NCBI RefSeq assembly: GCF_000006445.2
Contig: NC_006047.2
Coordinates: forward strand, 496,001-560,000
Reading direction: 5' to 3'
DNA length: 64,000 nt
Source: Debaryomyces hansenii CBS767
Lineage: Eukaryota > Ascomycota > Pichiomycetes > Serinales > Debaryomycetaceae
Shown in pieces: positions 51,086 to 61,728 of this stretch (position 1 is its first letter; every line of letters starts with the position of its first letter). The notes under the pieces are model-generated. The model was not told the origin of the DNA. It saw nothing but the letters and a program-made list of their open reading frames with translations, and made no database searches. A program made the position numbers and the translations under genes.

Positions 51086-54007
51086 ATGACTACGGAAAGG
51101 AAAACAAACAGGACAAGAGGTTACCGGGTAAATATGGCGTTCAACGGTAACATTCATGAAGCAGAGTATGTACCAATTCCAGCTAGAGTGCGGTTACCCA
51201 TAAATAGTACTTCGGAGTCGTCAGTGTCTACACCAGCACGAATTCCGACACCTGTCAAATCACCTAATTTGACCGTTGCTAATTTGAGCAGCGATAACTC
51301 AACAAATGTGCCTGTGGACAGATTTCCTAATTTAATCCATAAATGGTCGCATACTCACTCGATTTTATGTGTTGTTCCTTCTCCGAAACGTAATTTGATA
51401 TTCTGTGGGACACAGAATTCGAAGATTTTAGTCTTTGACATAGTTAACTACAGTTTAAAGTACGAAATCAAGTGTGGCAATTCAGATCATTCAGCATCAA
51501 TATTATGTTTAACGATAGACGAATCAGAGGACTATTTATTCAGTGCTGGGTCAGACTCGTTGATTAAGGTGTGGGATCTATCCATGGTTAATGACAACAC
51601 CAACTATCCTATACATTGCACTCATATTATTTACCTGCTTGTCGATATAGGTGACGTTTTTTCTATATGCTGGTCTGATGCTTTATCGACATTATTTATT
51701 GGAGCCCAAAATGCATCTATCTTATGGTGTAAATTATATTTATATTCCTCAACTATTTCTGATAGTCAGTCCACAATCGATAGAATGCCGCATTTTAGAT
51801 ACGATAAGTTTTTTGATTCAAAGGGACCGGGTGGCTCAATTAATAATTTGCAATCAAAACACCAGATTTTAAAGTCGACTTCTCTTGAGACATCGAATAG
51901 CGTATCACCTAAATTAATTGAAGTTAACAATGATGATATTATCAGATTTGCTCATAATGGGTATGTTTATTGTATGAATTACTTTAATGTTGAAGACACT
52001 TCAAATGACTTCACTAAAAACTACCCAACACAGTTTGCGAATTTATTAATTACCGGTGGAGGGGATGGGCTAGTTATTATCTGGGGCGTTAGCTGTACTA
52101 ATAAAAAAGTATCTCTTCAAAAGTTAAAAATATTAAAGAACAATGAGTCAGTTTTATCCATGTCTATTCAAGACTCTTACTTGTACGTTGGCTTATCAGA
52201 ACCATGTATCAATGTTTGGGATTTAATGACATTCCAATTAATTCGATCAATTCATTTCTCCAATTCTCAACAGGTCAAAAATAATTACGATGAAGTCTTG
52301 AGTTTGGGGATATATAATGATTGTATTTTTAAAGCATCAAATTTAGGCGGATTAATAAAGTTTTCCTTGAAAACTGATCCCCCAAACATGGTTCCTAGCG
52401 ACCATGGAAATCTTAATCCGGATAGATCATCGATGGTGGTTATTACCGAAGAAGACGATAAGTATAATGCGGAATTCAATAAATCCAGTGTTGAAAATGG
52501 AAGTGTACTTGCTGTAAAAATTTTTACTTCGACAACAGGTGTCACTTATTTGGTTTCTGGAGGCCATAAAGCACTTTGTCTTTGGGATATTACTAATTTG
52601 GGAAGTACTAATAGACATCTTTCAGACGCCAACAGCTTATCGTCTAATTTGGTGGATAACGAAAATTTGTTAAAATCTTTAAAGAGATTTATCTCATACA
52701 AGACAATTCTGAAATTTCCTGCGTTATACTTAGAAGATTCTCGTCGTTGTTCTCAATTTTTAACAAATTTATTAGTAAACTTAGGTGCAACTGTAACTAA
52801 ATTGTTACCAGTGCCTAATAGTAATCCTGTTGTTTATTCATGCTTCTCAAGCAATTCTCCAGATAGACCCAAACAAGCGAAGAGAATTCTTTGGTATGGG
52901 CATTATGATGTTGTTGATGCAACGGCTGATTCAAACTCTTGGTCAACCGATCCATTTTGTCTCACTGCAAGAGATGGTAATTTGTATGCTCGTGGGGTTT
53001 CTGATAATAAGGGTCCTATTTTGGCTGCAATATATGCGGTATCAGAATTATTTCACAACAAGGAACTTAGTTGTGATGTTGTATTTATAATCGAGGGTGA
53101 GGAAGAATGTGGTTCTATTGGATTTCAGGATGTGATTCACGAAAATAAGGAATTGATTGGAGATATTGATTGGATTATGTTATCTAATTCGTATTGGCTT
53201 GACGATGAAACGCCTTGCCTCAACTATGGTTTGAGAGGAGTTATCAATGCATCTATCACAATAAATTCCGATAAACCCGACAGACATTCTGGTGTAGATG
53301 GGGGCGTCCTGAAAGAGCCAACAATGGACTTGATTCAAATCCTAGGTCAATTAATGAATCCATTTAATAACAATATTAAGATTCCTAACTTCTATGACGA
53401 TGTGCTATCATTAACCGATAGAGAAATAGAAATTTATCAGAAGATTGAGAACACAGCGTCTACGAAGAATATTAAGAATCAAGATTTTAAGTCTTTAATG
53501 GCGAAGTGGAGAAACCCTTCATTGACTATTCATAATATTCAAGTCTCAGGCCCAAATAATAATACTGTCATTCCTCAGCTGGCTAAAGCATCTGTTTCAA
53601 TTCGTATAGTTCCTAATCAGGATCTAGAAAAGATTAAAAAACTGTTGATTAAGACATTAAATGATTCGTTTAACAAACTAGAAACTGATAATCATTTACT
53701 AATAAACATTTTCCACGAAGCTGAACCCTGGCTTGGTGATCCATATAACTTGGTGTATAAAATTCTTTATGATAAAATTCGCTCGAATTGGGGGCCAGAG
53801 GTTCCTGAACCATTATTTATTCGTGAAGGAGGTACGATTCCCTCGATTAGGTTCCTAGAGAAGTGTTTCAATGCATGCGCTGCCCAAATTCCATGTGGAC
53901 AAGCGAGTGATAATGCCCATTTAAAAGATGAAAAATTGAGGATTCTTAATTTGTTCAAGTTGAGAGATATCTTGGCTGATACATTAAAAGAATTAGGCAG
54001 TAAATAG
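51086..54007 (+). CDS. DUG2: Glutathione-degrading peptidase subunit with WD40 and M20 domains
   Basis: 973 aa. The N-terminal WD-repeat region (about residues 85-510) shows SAGSDSLIKVWDL, LLITGGGDGLVIIWG and SGGHKALCLWDI. The C-terminal M20 metallopeptidase domain has GHYDVVDA (metal His and Asp, about residue 605), RGVSDNKGP (about residue 635), EGEEECGS (about residue 669) and a terminal DNAHLKDEK His (about residue 941). This fusion is diagnostic of Dug2, which with Dug3 hydrolyses the gamma-glutamyl bond of glutathione. Two CTG codons (IIY-x-LVDIGD and VIPQ-x-AKAS) make good sense as Ser. Confidence 0.93.
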   Translation: MTTERKTNRTRGYRVNMAFNGNIHEAEYVPIPARVRLPINSTSESSVSTPARIPTPVKSPNLTVANLSSDNSTNVPVDRFPNLIHKWSHTHSILCVVPSPKRNLIFCGTQNSKILVFDIVNYSLKYEIKCGNSDHSASILCLTIDESEDYLFSAGSDSLIKVWDLSMVNDNTNYPIHCTHIIYLLVDIGDVFSICWSDALSTLFIGAQNASILWCKLYLYSSTISDSQSTIDRMPHFRYDKFFDSKGPGGSINNLQSKHQILKSTSLETSNSVSPKLIEVNNDDIIRFAHNGYVYCMNYFNVEDTSNDFTKNYPTQFANLLITGGGDGLVIIWGVSCTNKKVSLQKLKILKNNESVLSMSIQDSYLYVGLSEPCINVWDLMTFQLIRSIHFSNSQQVKNNYDEVLSLGIYNDCIFKASNLGGLIKFSLKTDPPNMVPSDHGNLNPDRSSMVVITEEDDKYNAEFNKSSVENGSVLAVKIFTSTTGVTYLVSGGHKALCLWDITNLGSTNRHLSDANSLSSNLVDNENLLKSLKRFISYKTILKFPALYLEDSRRCSQFLTNLLVNLGATVTKLLPVPNSNPVVYSCFSSNSPDRPKQAKRILWYGHYDVVDATADSNSWSTDPFCLTARDGNLYARGVSDNKGPILAAIYAVSELFHNKELSCDVVFIIEGEEECGSIGFQDVIHENKELIGDIDWIMLSNSYWLDDETPCLNYGLRGVINASITINSDKPDRHSGVDGGVLKEPTMDLIQILGQLMNPFNNNIKIPNFYDDVLSLTDREIEIYQKIENTASTKNIKNQDFKSLMAKWRNPSLTIHNIQVSGPNNNTVIPQLAKASVSIRIVPNQDLEKIKKLLIKTLNDSFNKLETDNHLLINIFHEAEPWLGDPYNLVYKILYDKIRSNWGPEVPEPLFIREGGTIPSIRFLEKCFNACAAQIPCGQASDNAHLKDEKLRILNLFKLRDILADTLKELGSK

Positions 54008-54192
54008 AATATTTAGCAGGAAAACGGTATATAGTATATTATATTTGCATGATGTTATTACTATGGTGGTTATCTGGGGGGATTTTCTTATAACAACACA
54101 TATCCATGTGCCATAATACAATGGTATAATATCTTTAGTGGTCGTTACACACATTCACATATATTTGAATATTTACTAAATATCTATCATAA

Positions 54193-55587
54193 TTATTTGC
54201 TCTCCAGTTTCTTCTTTTGCTCCTCCAACTCTGCTTTCCTTTTTCTTTCTTCTTCATCTTGAATCGATAACCTTAAGGCTTCCTCAATCATTCTTTCTTC
54301 AACCGACCTATAATGAGAAGTACTAGATCTTCTTCCATTATCTCCAGACGAATATCTTCTTGATGAATTATTTTCTTCGTCTTGATTGATTAATAAGTTT
54401 GATGCGTGTATGGCACTTGCTGTCGCAGATTTTCTAGCTAATTTGTTTCTTGCAGACATTAACTTTTGTTCCCAGTCAGGTCTAATCATATCTATCGTTA
54501 TTACACCCGGGGAATCCGCAGCAACAGAAGACCTTCTTCTTTGTTTAGCAGGTTTGACAACTAGTAAGTCATTATTCTTGTTTCCTCCTGGAGAAGTAGA
54601 TATGGCGCTGGTATCTTCCGGAATACTTTCAAAAGGAAGAGTATAGGAGTTCGGTTTATTTCCGTTAATGCCAGTACATATATCAGTTGGAATATTATAT
54701 GTCACTCCGAAATCAGGCATTGCACAATATGGACAATTCGCCAATTCCGAAATCAAAGTATGCGGTAAAGTATCCGACCCTGGTTCGTTTGAACTGTCAT
54801 CGTGAGGTGGATGAGGATCTAACCTCTTAATCTGAACAAAACATTCTGTACAGATGGGTTGGAGACAACAACGACTTAAATTAAGATGTGGTGGATAATA
54901 CAAAAAGCAAATCGGACATTCAGAAGCATTGCGATATAGTTTCAACAACAAATCCTTCGATGGAATATCCGACGACACCGTTACTTCGCCATTTTTAGCC
55001 TTTAATTTTTCTTCCAAAAATCTATTTTCTTCAGCCTTCTGCATTTCTTTGATCCTAGTTATCAACGATATCAATTTTGCTTTCTGCTCTTGTCTTCTGA
55101 AAAAATTACTTGATTTATGGATCTTATGATCATCCATGTCGTCTTCCTCGGAATCCGAATATGCTGTTTCTATTGAATGCAAACTCATCTGAGATAATAA
55201 AATAATCAATTCTTCATCCGACCAATGGTCGTCAAAATCCTGTAATGGAGTATAGAATGGTGCTAACTGACGATTGATTATTAATCTCCTGACTATCTCC
55301 GTGTCGTAATCCAAATTAGACTTGTAAGTTCCATAAGGGGCCAAAAACCCGCCATCAACATTTTCGGTAAACCGAACAATTAAATCAAAATAATGTATTT
55401 CCTTCTGTTTATTCTTCTCTTCCTGTCTTCTAGACTTCTTACTATCAATTAAATTTGTCGAAAATACACTTGATACAGTGTTTCTTCTTCCCGGTCTAGT
55501 TCCTGGCTAATCAGCATTCAACGTTGAGGTTCCTGATGAATGGGTACCCGACCTACTTCTTCCTTCTTTAGCTGGAACATTCCCCAT
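54193..55587 (-). pseudogene. SIP5: SIP5 with an in-frame stop at codon 27
   Basis: The conserved start MGNVPAKEG is at 55587, typical of Sip5. The frame meets TAG at 55509-55507 after 26 codons and then stays open, in the same frame, through 54193 (438 further codons). The downstream part has the Sip5 core VRFTENVDGGFLAPYGTYK, LAPFYTPLQDFDDHWSDEEL, a RING-like Cys cluster (ECPICFLYYPPHLNLSRCCLQPICTECF) with a later CPYC, and a charged C-terminal coiled segment. Sip5 is a Snf1/Reg1-Glc7-interacting protein. The stop may be a strain mutation, a sequencing error or readthrough; the next plausible ATG lies deep inside the core. Confidence 0.8.
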
Positions 55588-55748
55588 TATACATCAATAA
55601 ATGGCCGTTAATACTATAATGATATTGAACTATCTAATTACCCCATATCAGATATGATCTCATGTAAAACTTGCTAATACATAGTGCACTAGTAGTCGTG
55701 CGATATTTACAAAACGCTCTATACGTAATATTTCATTTTACTATTAAA

Positions 55749-57944
55749 CTAACTTTCACGGGTAAGACCTACCCCAAGACCTACTCCTATCATAGCCAAT
55801 ATAATACATAGCCATAGTAAACCGATGAAGAAACTGACTAACTTCTGAGTTTTCGAAAATCTTTTGTTTTGATTTGGATTAACCACAAGATATGTCAGGT
55901 GTAGATTGTATTGACTGTTGCTGGTATTATTGTTATCAAAGAAGCCAACGGCAAGTAATATATATATTGGGGGCACAACCAAGCCGATTATCATAATCAA
56001 TATGAAAAGAGGCCAGGAGTGAGTATTGTGCGGAACTTGGTCGAGAATTGGCTTGAGATTTTTCTCAAGATCGTCGTATGAAGAGTCAATTGCATTGTAA
56101 TTAGTAGTGGGGGAGTTATTGAGCATATGTTCATGTGAATTATTCTTTGATAAGGTATCGTGTAGGTAATTGTTTGCGGTAAGCAGCGTTATGGAACCAT
56201 GAGATTGGGTATCTGGACTTGCCGATGGGTTAAATATGAGTGGTGGACTTTTTTCATGCAAGTTATTATGAGAATGCTTCTTTGAGCCATAGATTTGGGA
56301 TGCGTCGCTATTCAATGATACGCCTTGTCCGGACAGTGATATGCTAGCTTTAGAAGCATACTGTCCGAGGCGTGATTTTGATGGTTCAAGGATTGACATG
56401 CTAGATCCTGCGAAAGATTTTGGAATAACGTTAGGACTTCTGTTCTGCTGACTTGAAACTGGAGATCTATTTGAACGTATGTCCTTCTGTAGTTTGTCAT
56501 CTATAGACCATCTGTTATTTCTTTCGAGATACTGCTTGTCCTGTACTTTGTAAAGCATTACTGGAAGATTTGTTTTAGAATCAATGCCAGCCGTTAGATC
56601 GTAAAAATTCTTGTTTATCTCTTTTGAACGAGTTTGTGAATTGGGTATCGATTCCTGGGTATTATTATCATTATCGGTATTGTAAAATGTTTCTAATTTA
56701 TAAAGTAATTCATTTGTAGACATAGACGACCTCGTTATGTCTCTTGTAGTGTTCTTAATAGCTGTTTCATCCATGTTGATCAGACTAGTGTTTGGAAATC
56801 TATCAGAGAAAATACTTGTTCTATCTTTAGGTTGAAGTACTCTCTCCAGGATGTTTGAGTCAGCGTTTTCATCGAATTCTGCTTCTAGTATGTTATTAGA
56901 GACGTCAAAAAGAAAACGGTTATCACTTTGTCGTTTGCTTTGTCTATGAGCATTAGCATTAGTCGATTTGGATGCAGGGTATTTATTATCATCAGTCATG
57001 TTAAAATCAATATTAGATATGGTTGTTAGATTAGAAAATGAGCTTCTATTGAATACATCTACATTTGAGGATGTACTAATAATATTTCGCCTATCAACCT
57101 TTCTCCTATTATCTGTTTGGCCTTCATTTTGTTTATCAGTGTATATCTTAAATTTGGATGATCCTGAACTATCACTATTCGTGCCGTTACTGCCTTTTGA
57201 ACAATCATAGAATGCACCTGGCAATGATGAACTTCCGGAACTGCTTTGACTTAAACGATTGCCTAGAGTGCGTTCAATAACAGAAGTCCTGTTATTTCTT
57301 CTAGCTTGAGGAGCGTTCGATAATATTACTGGGGTATTCGCACCACTATTTCTTGCCGAATTACTTCTATTCATACTGGATAATATCGATCTATTCAGTT
57401 CCCATGAATCATTGAATTCCTCTTTGAATATGAAATCGTTTTTCTTCGTAGGACTAAGGTTTAACGAATTCCTCGTTCCATACTCCTCTAAAATAGAATT
57501 AATTGATTCCGCATCATAAACATACTGTTTGGAATTCTGTTCTTCTGACGACGTATCTGCGAAATCTTCAATAGTTGATTGTCTTTGTTTTGTTGTAAAA
57601 TTGGGTTCGGATCGTACGATATTCTCATTACTTCCGCTGGAATTAAGAGATGACCTTGACTTTAAAAATTTGGGTTTTAAAAAGCTACCTATTCCTCCAC
57701 TTTTTGTTTTTATATTTTCTGTTCTTGCTATCCCCTTATTTTCCACAAGTACATCTGATATGGATTCGTATTCTACCTTAATGCTATGGATGCTCTCTGA
57801 GGAATTTATTGAATCCCGAGGTATTTGAGTACCTTGTAATGATTTTGATGGAGACGGAAGATTTGTGTTTTCTTCTTTTATCATCTTATGCTGTCGATTG
57901 TTATTTTTTGGGGCATTCCAGGAACTAGGTGTTACGTTCACCAT
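55749..57944 (-). CDS. Large Ser/Asn-rich protein with two C-terminal transmembrane helices, possibly Bud8/Bud9-like
   Basis: 731 aa. The first ~640 residues are low complexity (S, N, D, T), with many sequons and short basic patches and no signal peptide. A hydrophobic helix at about residues 645-672 (WPLFILIMIIGLVVPPIYILL), a ~30-residue loop with KRFSKTQK, and a second helix at about residues 703-728 (LVSFFIGLLWLCIILAMIGVG) close the protein. Bud8/Bud9, the bipolar bud-site landmarks, have exactly this layout: a long poorly conserved N-terminal region and two helices at the end. Assignment is by topology and a sense of similarity in the last 90 residues, so it is tentative. Confidence 0.65.
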   Translation of the reverse strand: MVNVTPSSWNAPKNNNRQHKMIKEENTNLPSPSKSLQGTQIPRDSINSSESIHSIKVEYESISDVLVENKGIARTENIKTKSGGIGSFLKPKFLKSRSSLNSSGSNENIVRSEPNFTTKQRQSTIEDFADTSSEEQNSKQYVYDAESINSILEEYGTRNSLNLSPTKKNDFIFKEEFNDSWELNRSILSSMNRSNSARNSGANTPVILSNAPQARRNNRTSVIERTLGNRLSQSSSGSSSLPGAFYDCSKGSNGTNSDSSGSSKFKIYTDKQNEGQTDNRRKVDRRNIISTSSNVDVFNRSSFSNLTTISNIDFNMTDDNKYPASKSTNANAHRQSKRQSDNRFLFDVSNNILEAEFDENADSNILERVLQPKDRTSIFSDRFPNTSLINMDETAIKNTTRDITRSSMSTNELLYKLETFYNTDNDNNTQESIPNSQTRSKEINKNFYDLTAGIDSKTNLPVMLYKVQDKQYLERNNRWSIDDKLQKDIRSNRSPVSSQQNRSPNVIPKSFAGSSMSILEPSKSRLGQYASKASISLSGQGVSLNSDASQIYGSKKHSHNNLHEKSPPLIFNPSASPDTQSHGSITLLTANNYLHDTLSKNNSHEHMLNNSPTTNYNAIDSSYDDLEKNLKPILDQVPHNTHSWPLFILIMIIGLVVPPIYILLAVGFFDNNNTSNSQYNLHLTYLVVNPNQNKRFSKTQKLVSFFIGLLWLCIILAMIGVGLGVGLTRES

Positions 57945-58384
57945 ACAAACTAGTTTTTTTTAATTCTCTTTGAGATTTTCGATGACCAAGACGACAAGCT
58001 AACACAAACATTAATCAGCTAATCAACTTAAATTTAGCATACAGATATTGTTTCTCGTCTATTTTACGTTACAATGAATTTTAAATATTGATATACTATT
58101 TATAAAATTCCTAATTGGGAAGTTTTTTTGCTACAAAAATTATCGCACTTGAAATTGCAAAAATGGAACATTCCGAAGACCTCAGAATCCATCACGCCCT
58201 TTTATATGAAATACTTATATTATCGATACTAATATTTAAAAAAATCGAAGTTATTAAAACGAAAAGGTTCAGAAATTAATTAATACGGAACAGAAAATGA
58301 AAATGGTATTTTTAAACTAGTTGTCAAAACTGTTTTATGATTGTAGTCAAGTACGGGATATGTGGTGGGTAGTGGTAAGTTGAA
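57945..58384. other. Intergenic region, no gene seen
   Basis: About 440 bp AT-rich, between the promoter of the Bud8/9-like gene and the 3' end of the OP4-like gene. Nothing recognised. Confidence 0.4.
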
Positions 58385-59431
58385 TTAATAATTGTAGGAT
58401 CTTCTTCTTCTCTTCTTCTTACATGGGTTAGCAGTTGTACCCTTTCCGGAGGTCGAACCTGAACTAGAACCGGAACCTGAACCTGAACCTGAGTTAGAAT
58501 CAGAGCCGGAACTACCTGAAGAACTGGTAGAAGTAGCACCGTCGACAGAGATAACGGAAGTAGCACCAGGACAGTCACCAAAGAAAGCTGCAAACGCGTT
58601 GGTAGCAACAGTCTTGAAGGTATCAACAGTCAATATTTGTTCTAATAAGTTACCGACTAAGTTAGAACCCTTAACAGCACTAATAAGCTGTGATACTGAC
58701 AAAGCACCACTAGCCATAACTTCCTTGACTAAGTCAATAGCGAATGGAAGGTAACTTGGGTCAGTGGCAATAGATTTGACAACAGAACTTGCTAAACCGG
58801 ATTCTCCTAAGGAATCTAACAAGTTAACAACAACGTCATTGAGGTCTCTCTTATCAAATTCTGCGGCAGGTTGTAATTGCGATGAAGATCTCTTTTGATG
58901 TTGTATAACTTCTAAGTCTCTTTGGCTTAACTTGGAGATACCTTCTTTAACTAAAGATTCGACCTTCTTTTCCAAATTGGCAATAATCTTTTTGGCAACG
59001 TCAAATAACGAAACATATAACTGACAATCTGAAATAAGATCGTTAACGACCTTTGTGACTAAGTTTGATTCATCTAAAGCCTTAAATAAACCAGTTAAGT
59101 TCATAGCACCAGCCTTAATGACAGCGACCAATGTCTTGACGACAACCGGTTGCAATTTTTCATTTGTAGCAAGGTAATGGATAACCTTTGGAGCCATTCC
59201 AGTATCATTCAAAGAAGCTAAGACTTTTGTGACTATCTCATATTCTCTTTTCTCTAAGTGAGTACTAAGAGTATCTCTCTTTTCATTGAAAGATTGAAGC
59301 TCTCTTAAGGCTTCAGCCAATTGATCAATATCAGCTCTTTTTTGAACGGATGATTCATAAGTAGCTGGAGCTGCACTAACAGCAGTAGTACATGCTATGA
59401 CAGTAGCGAGCGTAGTAGTTGATACCTTCAT
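58385..59431 (-). CDS. OP4: Secreted OP4-like protein with basic C-terminus
   Basis: 348 aa: signal peptide (residues 1-20, AVSA/AP), Kex2 sites KR at 31-32, 51-52 and 61-62 plus later HQKR and DKR, two related ~60-residue modules (about 66-125 and 197-262: VLASLNDTGMAPKVIHYLA and LLDSLGESGLASSVVKSIA), a Ser/Gly run coded partly by a GGTTCA-type hexamer repeat, and the tail CKKKRRRRSYNY. A Ser/Ala-rich secreted protein with basic C-terminus matches Candida albicans Op4, an opaque-phase-specific protein of unknown function. The symbol marks family resemblance, not proven orthology. Confidence 0.78.
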   Translation of the reverse strand: MKVSTTTLATVIACTTAVSAAPATYESSVQKRADIDQLAEALRELQSFNEKRDTLSTHLEKREYEIVTKVLASLNDTGMAPKVIHYLATNEKLQPVVVKTLVAVIKAGAMNLTGLFKALDESNLVTKVVNDLISDCQLYVSLFDVAKKIIANLEKKVESLVKEGISKLSQRDLEVIQHQKRSSSQLQPAAEFDKRDLNDVVVNLLDSLGESGLASSVVKSIATDPSYLPFAIDLVKEVMASGALSVSQLISAVKGSNLVGNLLEQILTVDTFKTVATNAFAAFFGDCPGATSVISVDGATSTSSSGSSGSDSNSGSGSGSGSSSGSTSGKGTTANPCKKKRRRRSYNY

Positions 59432-60382
59432 GGGATGCTATGTTTTGAATTAATAGAAAGCGTTTAAACGATAAAAAAGGCTTACTGTATATTTGGAAGT
59501 GTTTAAGCCTGGGATCAAGCCACCTTATATATTTAGCTTTGATAATACTAATCCTTCGGCTAGAGTTAAATTGAATGATTGTAAACCCTTTAGGATCAAT
59601 TGTTGACTCTAAAAGTGCAAGCCATTACTAAAAGTAGTAAGATTATGGAGTACTTGGATATACAAACAAATTTTATTACTAGAAGTAGTAAGCTAATGTA
59701 ACTTACATTCGTATATCTCATTACTTCATTTAGCAAATCGTGTTTTCCTAATACGGTAATTTTTTAATTTATTGATTTTTACGATGAGCGGCATCGATGA
59801 GCCAAACGAACTAGAAGAGAGTTGGTACTATGAATGCTAAGAATGCATTCGTCATCTTAGGAACACTGTTCCTGAACCGTATATGCCGAGTTCCAATATC
59901 ATTGCAGTTAAAGGGTGACCTTAAACTGGGTTGATATTAATTTTTTTGTAGTATGCAACAAAATTAATATCAACCCCAAAACAACTTTCTGACGTTTCTA
60001 CTTACGCATAATTACAAGCGAATGCAATATTAGTTAACGAAATGCATAGATACCTTTTGGGAAGTTAACTAGTCAATGGGGAATTCAGTTTGCCCCATAC
60101 GAACTCGCGGAAGCTTTACTTCCTAATCAGGAAATGATTTCTGAAATCGTAAAGCTGGCAGTTTTATTATACTAAACATGCTCCACATGATAAACTATTA
60201 TGTCCTGTAATTAATCAAAGGATATGTTTAATGAACAACAAAAAGCATTATTGTAAATCATTTCTGCTTGATATCATATGAAATTCTTGATTTCTCACCA
60301 AAATTGGAGAAAGCTGCGAAATTATTATATTTATGATTTCTTAGTAAATATCTATAATACTATACAAATTGCAACCATTAGA
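59432..60382. other. 950-bp intergenic region upstream of the OP4-like gene
   Basis: Long promoter-type region with no ORF of note. It contains two copies of ATTACTA-A/G-AAGTAGTAAG (59624-59641 and 59675-59692), each itself an inverted repeat, and a strong inverted repeat at 59928-59976. A long upstream region is typical of phase- or condition-regulated genes in Candida relatives; no specific factor site is recognised. Confidence 0.5.
59928..59976. repeat. Perfect 17-bp inverted repeat with 15-nt loop
   Basis: Left arm GGGTTGATATTAATTTT (59928-59944) and right arm AAAATTAATATCAACCC (59960-59976) are exact reverse complements. It lies in the OP4-POL32 intergenic region, ~450 bp past the POL32 stop and ~500 bp upstream of the OP4-like start, so it is neither at a gene end nor in a known RNA. 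Confidence 0.85.
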
Positions 60383-61516
60383 TTATTTAGGTTTAAAGAA
60401 ATTCATCAAAGAAGATTGTGTCTTCTTTTTGTCATGCTTATTTTTTACTGGATTATTTGATTTAAACGAAGTCAAATAACCATCGCCATCAACCGCATCG
60501 GGCTCAGTTTTAATTTCAGTTCTGGTTGTTGGAGTTGGAGTCTTTTTTGAAGTGACTTCAGGTGTCTTTGATTCAGTCTCTTTCGATATAGGTTCTTTCG
60601 ATTCAGGCTCATTTTCATTAATAATAACTGGCTCTTCCTTCTCATCGTTGTTAGCCTCTTTATCACTCTCATCACTGAAGTCATCAATAAACAAATTATT
60701 GAGGTCAGATATATTCTTCTTATTTTCACGTTTTTCCGGGAGCTCTTCTTCAACGTGGTCCTGCTCACCTTCATTAGAAATGACCACTCTTTCCTTTGGT
60801 TGTTGCTTTTCCAATTTTCTAGATTTGTATTGGTATCCAGAAGTAGGTGCCGTCAGTGATCTCTTCGATGGCTTATTAGCGGCCTCAGATTTACGTGAGG
60901 TGTAATTTGTTATCGAATCTGTTTTAGATCTATCAGACGATCTATTGTCATTATTGGCTTTACGTGAAACATAGCCAGATGTCAAACCAGCGCTTTTAGG
61001 AGGTTTATTGGATGTCTCGTTAGTAGAGTCAGCCGGTGCGGCATCACTCTTTACGGTAGTATTTGGTGCTTTAGCTGGTACCAGCTTTGCATCCACAACA
61101 ACCAAACCAGGTCCTCTTATCATACCGAGGCTGTAATACTCGTCATTGTTCATATGGTCGACCTTATACTTTAACTCTTCTAAAACAATATTCTCATTGC
61201 CCATATGCGATTCTTTGGTCTGCAAGCTATAAACGTGAATACTATGAATATCCTCAAATAACTTTATATCCAGCTCCAACGAACTTTCATCTTTGCATAG
61301 CTTAATAAGGGTACCACTTTCACTTTTTCCTGTAATTATAAATGATGCCAGTATCTTGTCTCCATTCGCTGCGTAAAACTCATGTAGGACATTCTTTGCA
61401 TTATTTTGATGAATTTTCAATTCCCTTGCTAAAGTATGATATGTCACTGGTGTATTGTGCTTCAATAATATCGATGACAAGTATTCCACTTGTTCAGATG
61501 AAGCATCCATGGTCAT
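60383..61516 (-). CDS. POL32: DNA polymerase delta third subunit
   Basis: 377 aa. The N-terminal winged-helix-like domain (about residues 1-120: EQVEYLSSILLKHNTPVTYHTLARELKIHQNNAKNVLHEFY) is followed by a disordered, charged region and ends with a PCNA-interacting motif QSSLMNFF in the last 11 residues, the classic Pol32 C-terminus. Pol32 links Pol delta (via Pol31) to PCNA, and is needed for break-induced replication and translesion synthesis with Pol zeta. The ATG at 61516 is followed by a second at codon 3; either may be used. Confidence 0.92.
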   Translation of the reverse strand: MTMDASSEQVEYLSSILLKHNTPVTYHTLARELKIHQNNAKNVLHEFYAANGDKILASFIITGKSESGTLIKLCKDESSLELDIKLFEDIHSIHVYSLQTKESHMGNENIVLEELKYKVDHMNNDEYYSLGMIRGPGLVVVDAKLVPAKAPNTTVKSDAAPADSTNETSNKPPKSAGLTSGYVSRKANNDNRSSDRSKTDSITNYTSRKSEAANKPSKRSLTAPTSGYQYKSRKLEKQQPKERVVISNEGEQDHVEEELPEKRENKKNISDLNNLFIDDFSDESDKEANNDEKEEPVIINENEPESKEPISKETESKTPEVTSKKTPTPTTRTEIKTEPDAVDGDGYLTSFKSNNPVKNKHDKKKTQSSLMNFFKPK

Positions 61517-61728
61517 TATCTACAAGTTATATTAGGTACTTAATGGATCATTTTCACTTCCCAAATATAGCGCGTCTTCCAAAGTCGTGTTTATTCAACC
61601 TGGATTTATACTATCATACAAATCAATTTAAATAAAACATAATATTAATAAGAACAATCGTATATAGTACATAAAAAGTTAATCTCTCTTGAGTTAAATA
61701 CTTTCCACATATGGTAAGCTAATTTATT

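Noticed and set aside
55480..55560. A small intron removing the SIP5 TAG
   Set aside because: No credible 5' splice site or branch point; the only CTGAT is four bases from a would-be TAG acceptor.
58324..58626. Minus-strand frame overlapping the OP4-like 3' end
   Set aside because: It is an out-of-frame reading of the Ser/Gly repeat; the Leu/Val runs come from the hexamer repeat.
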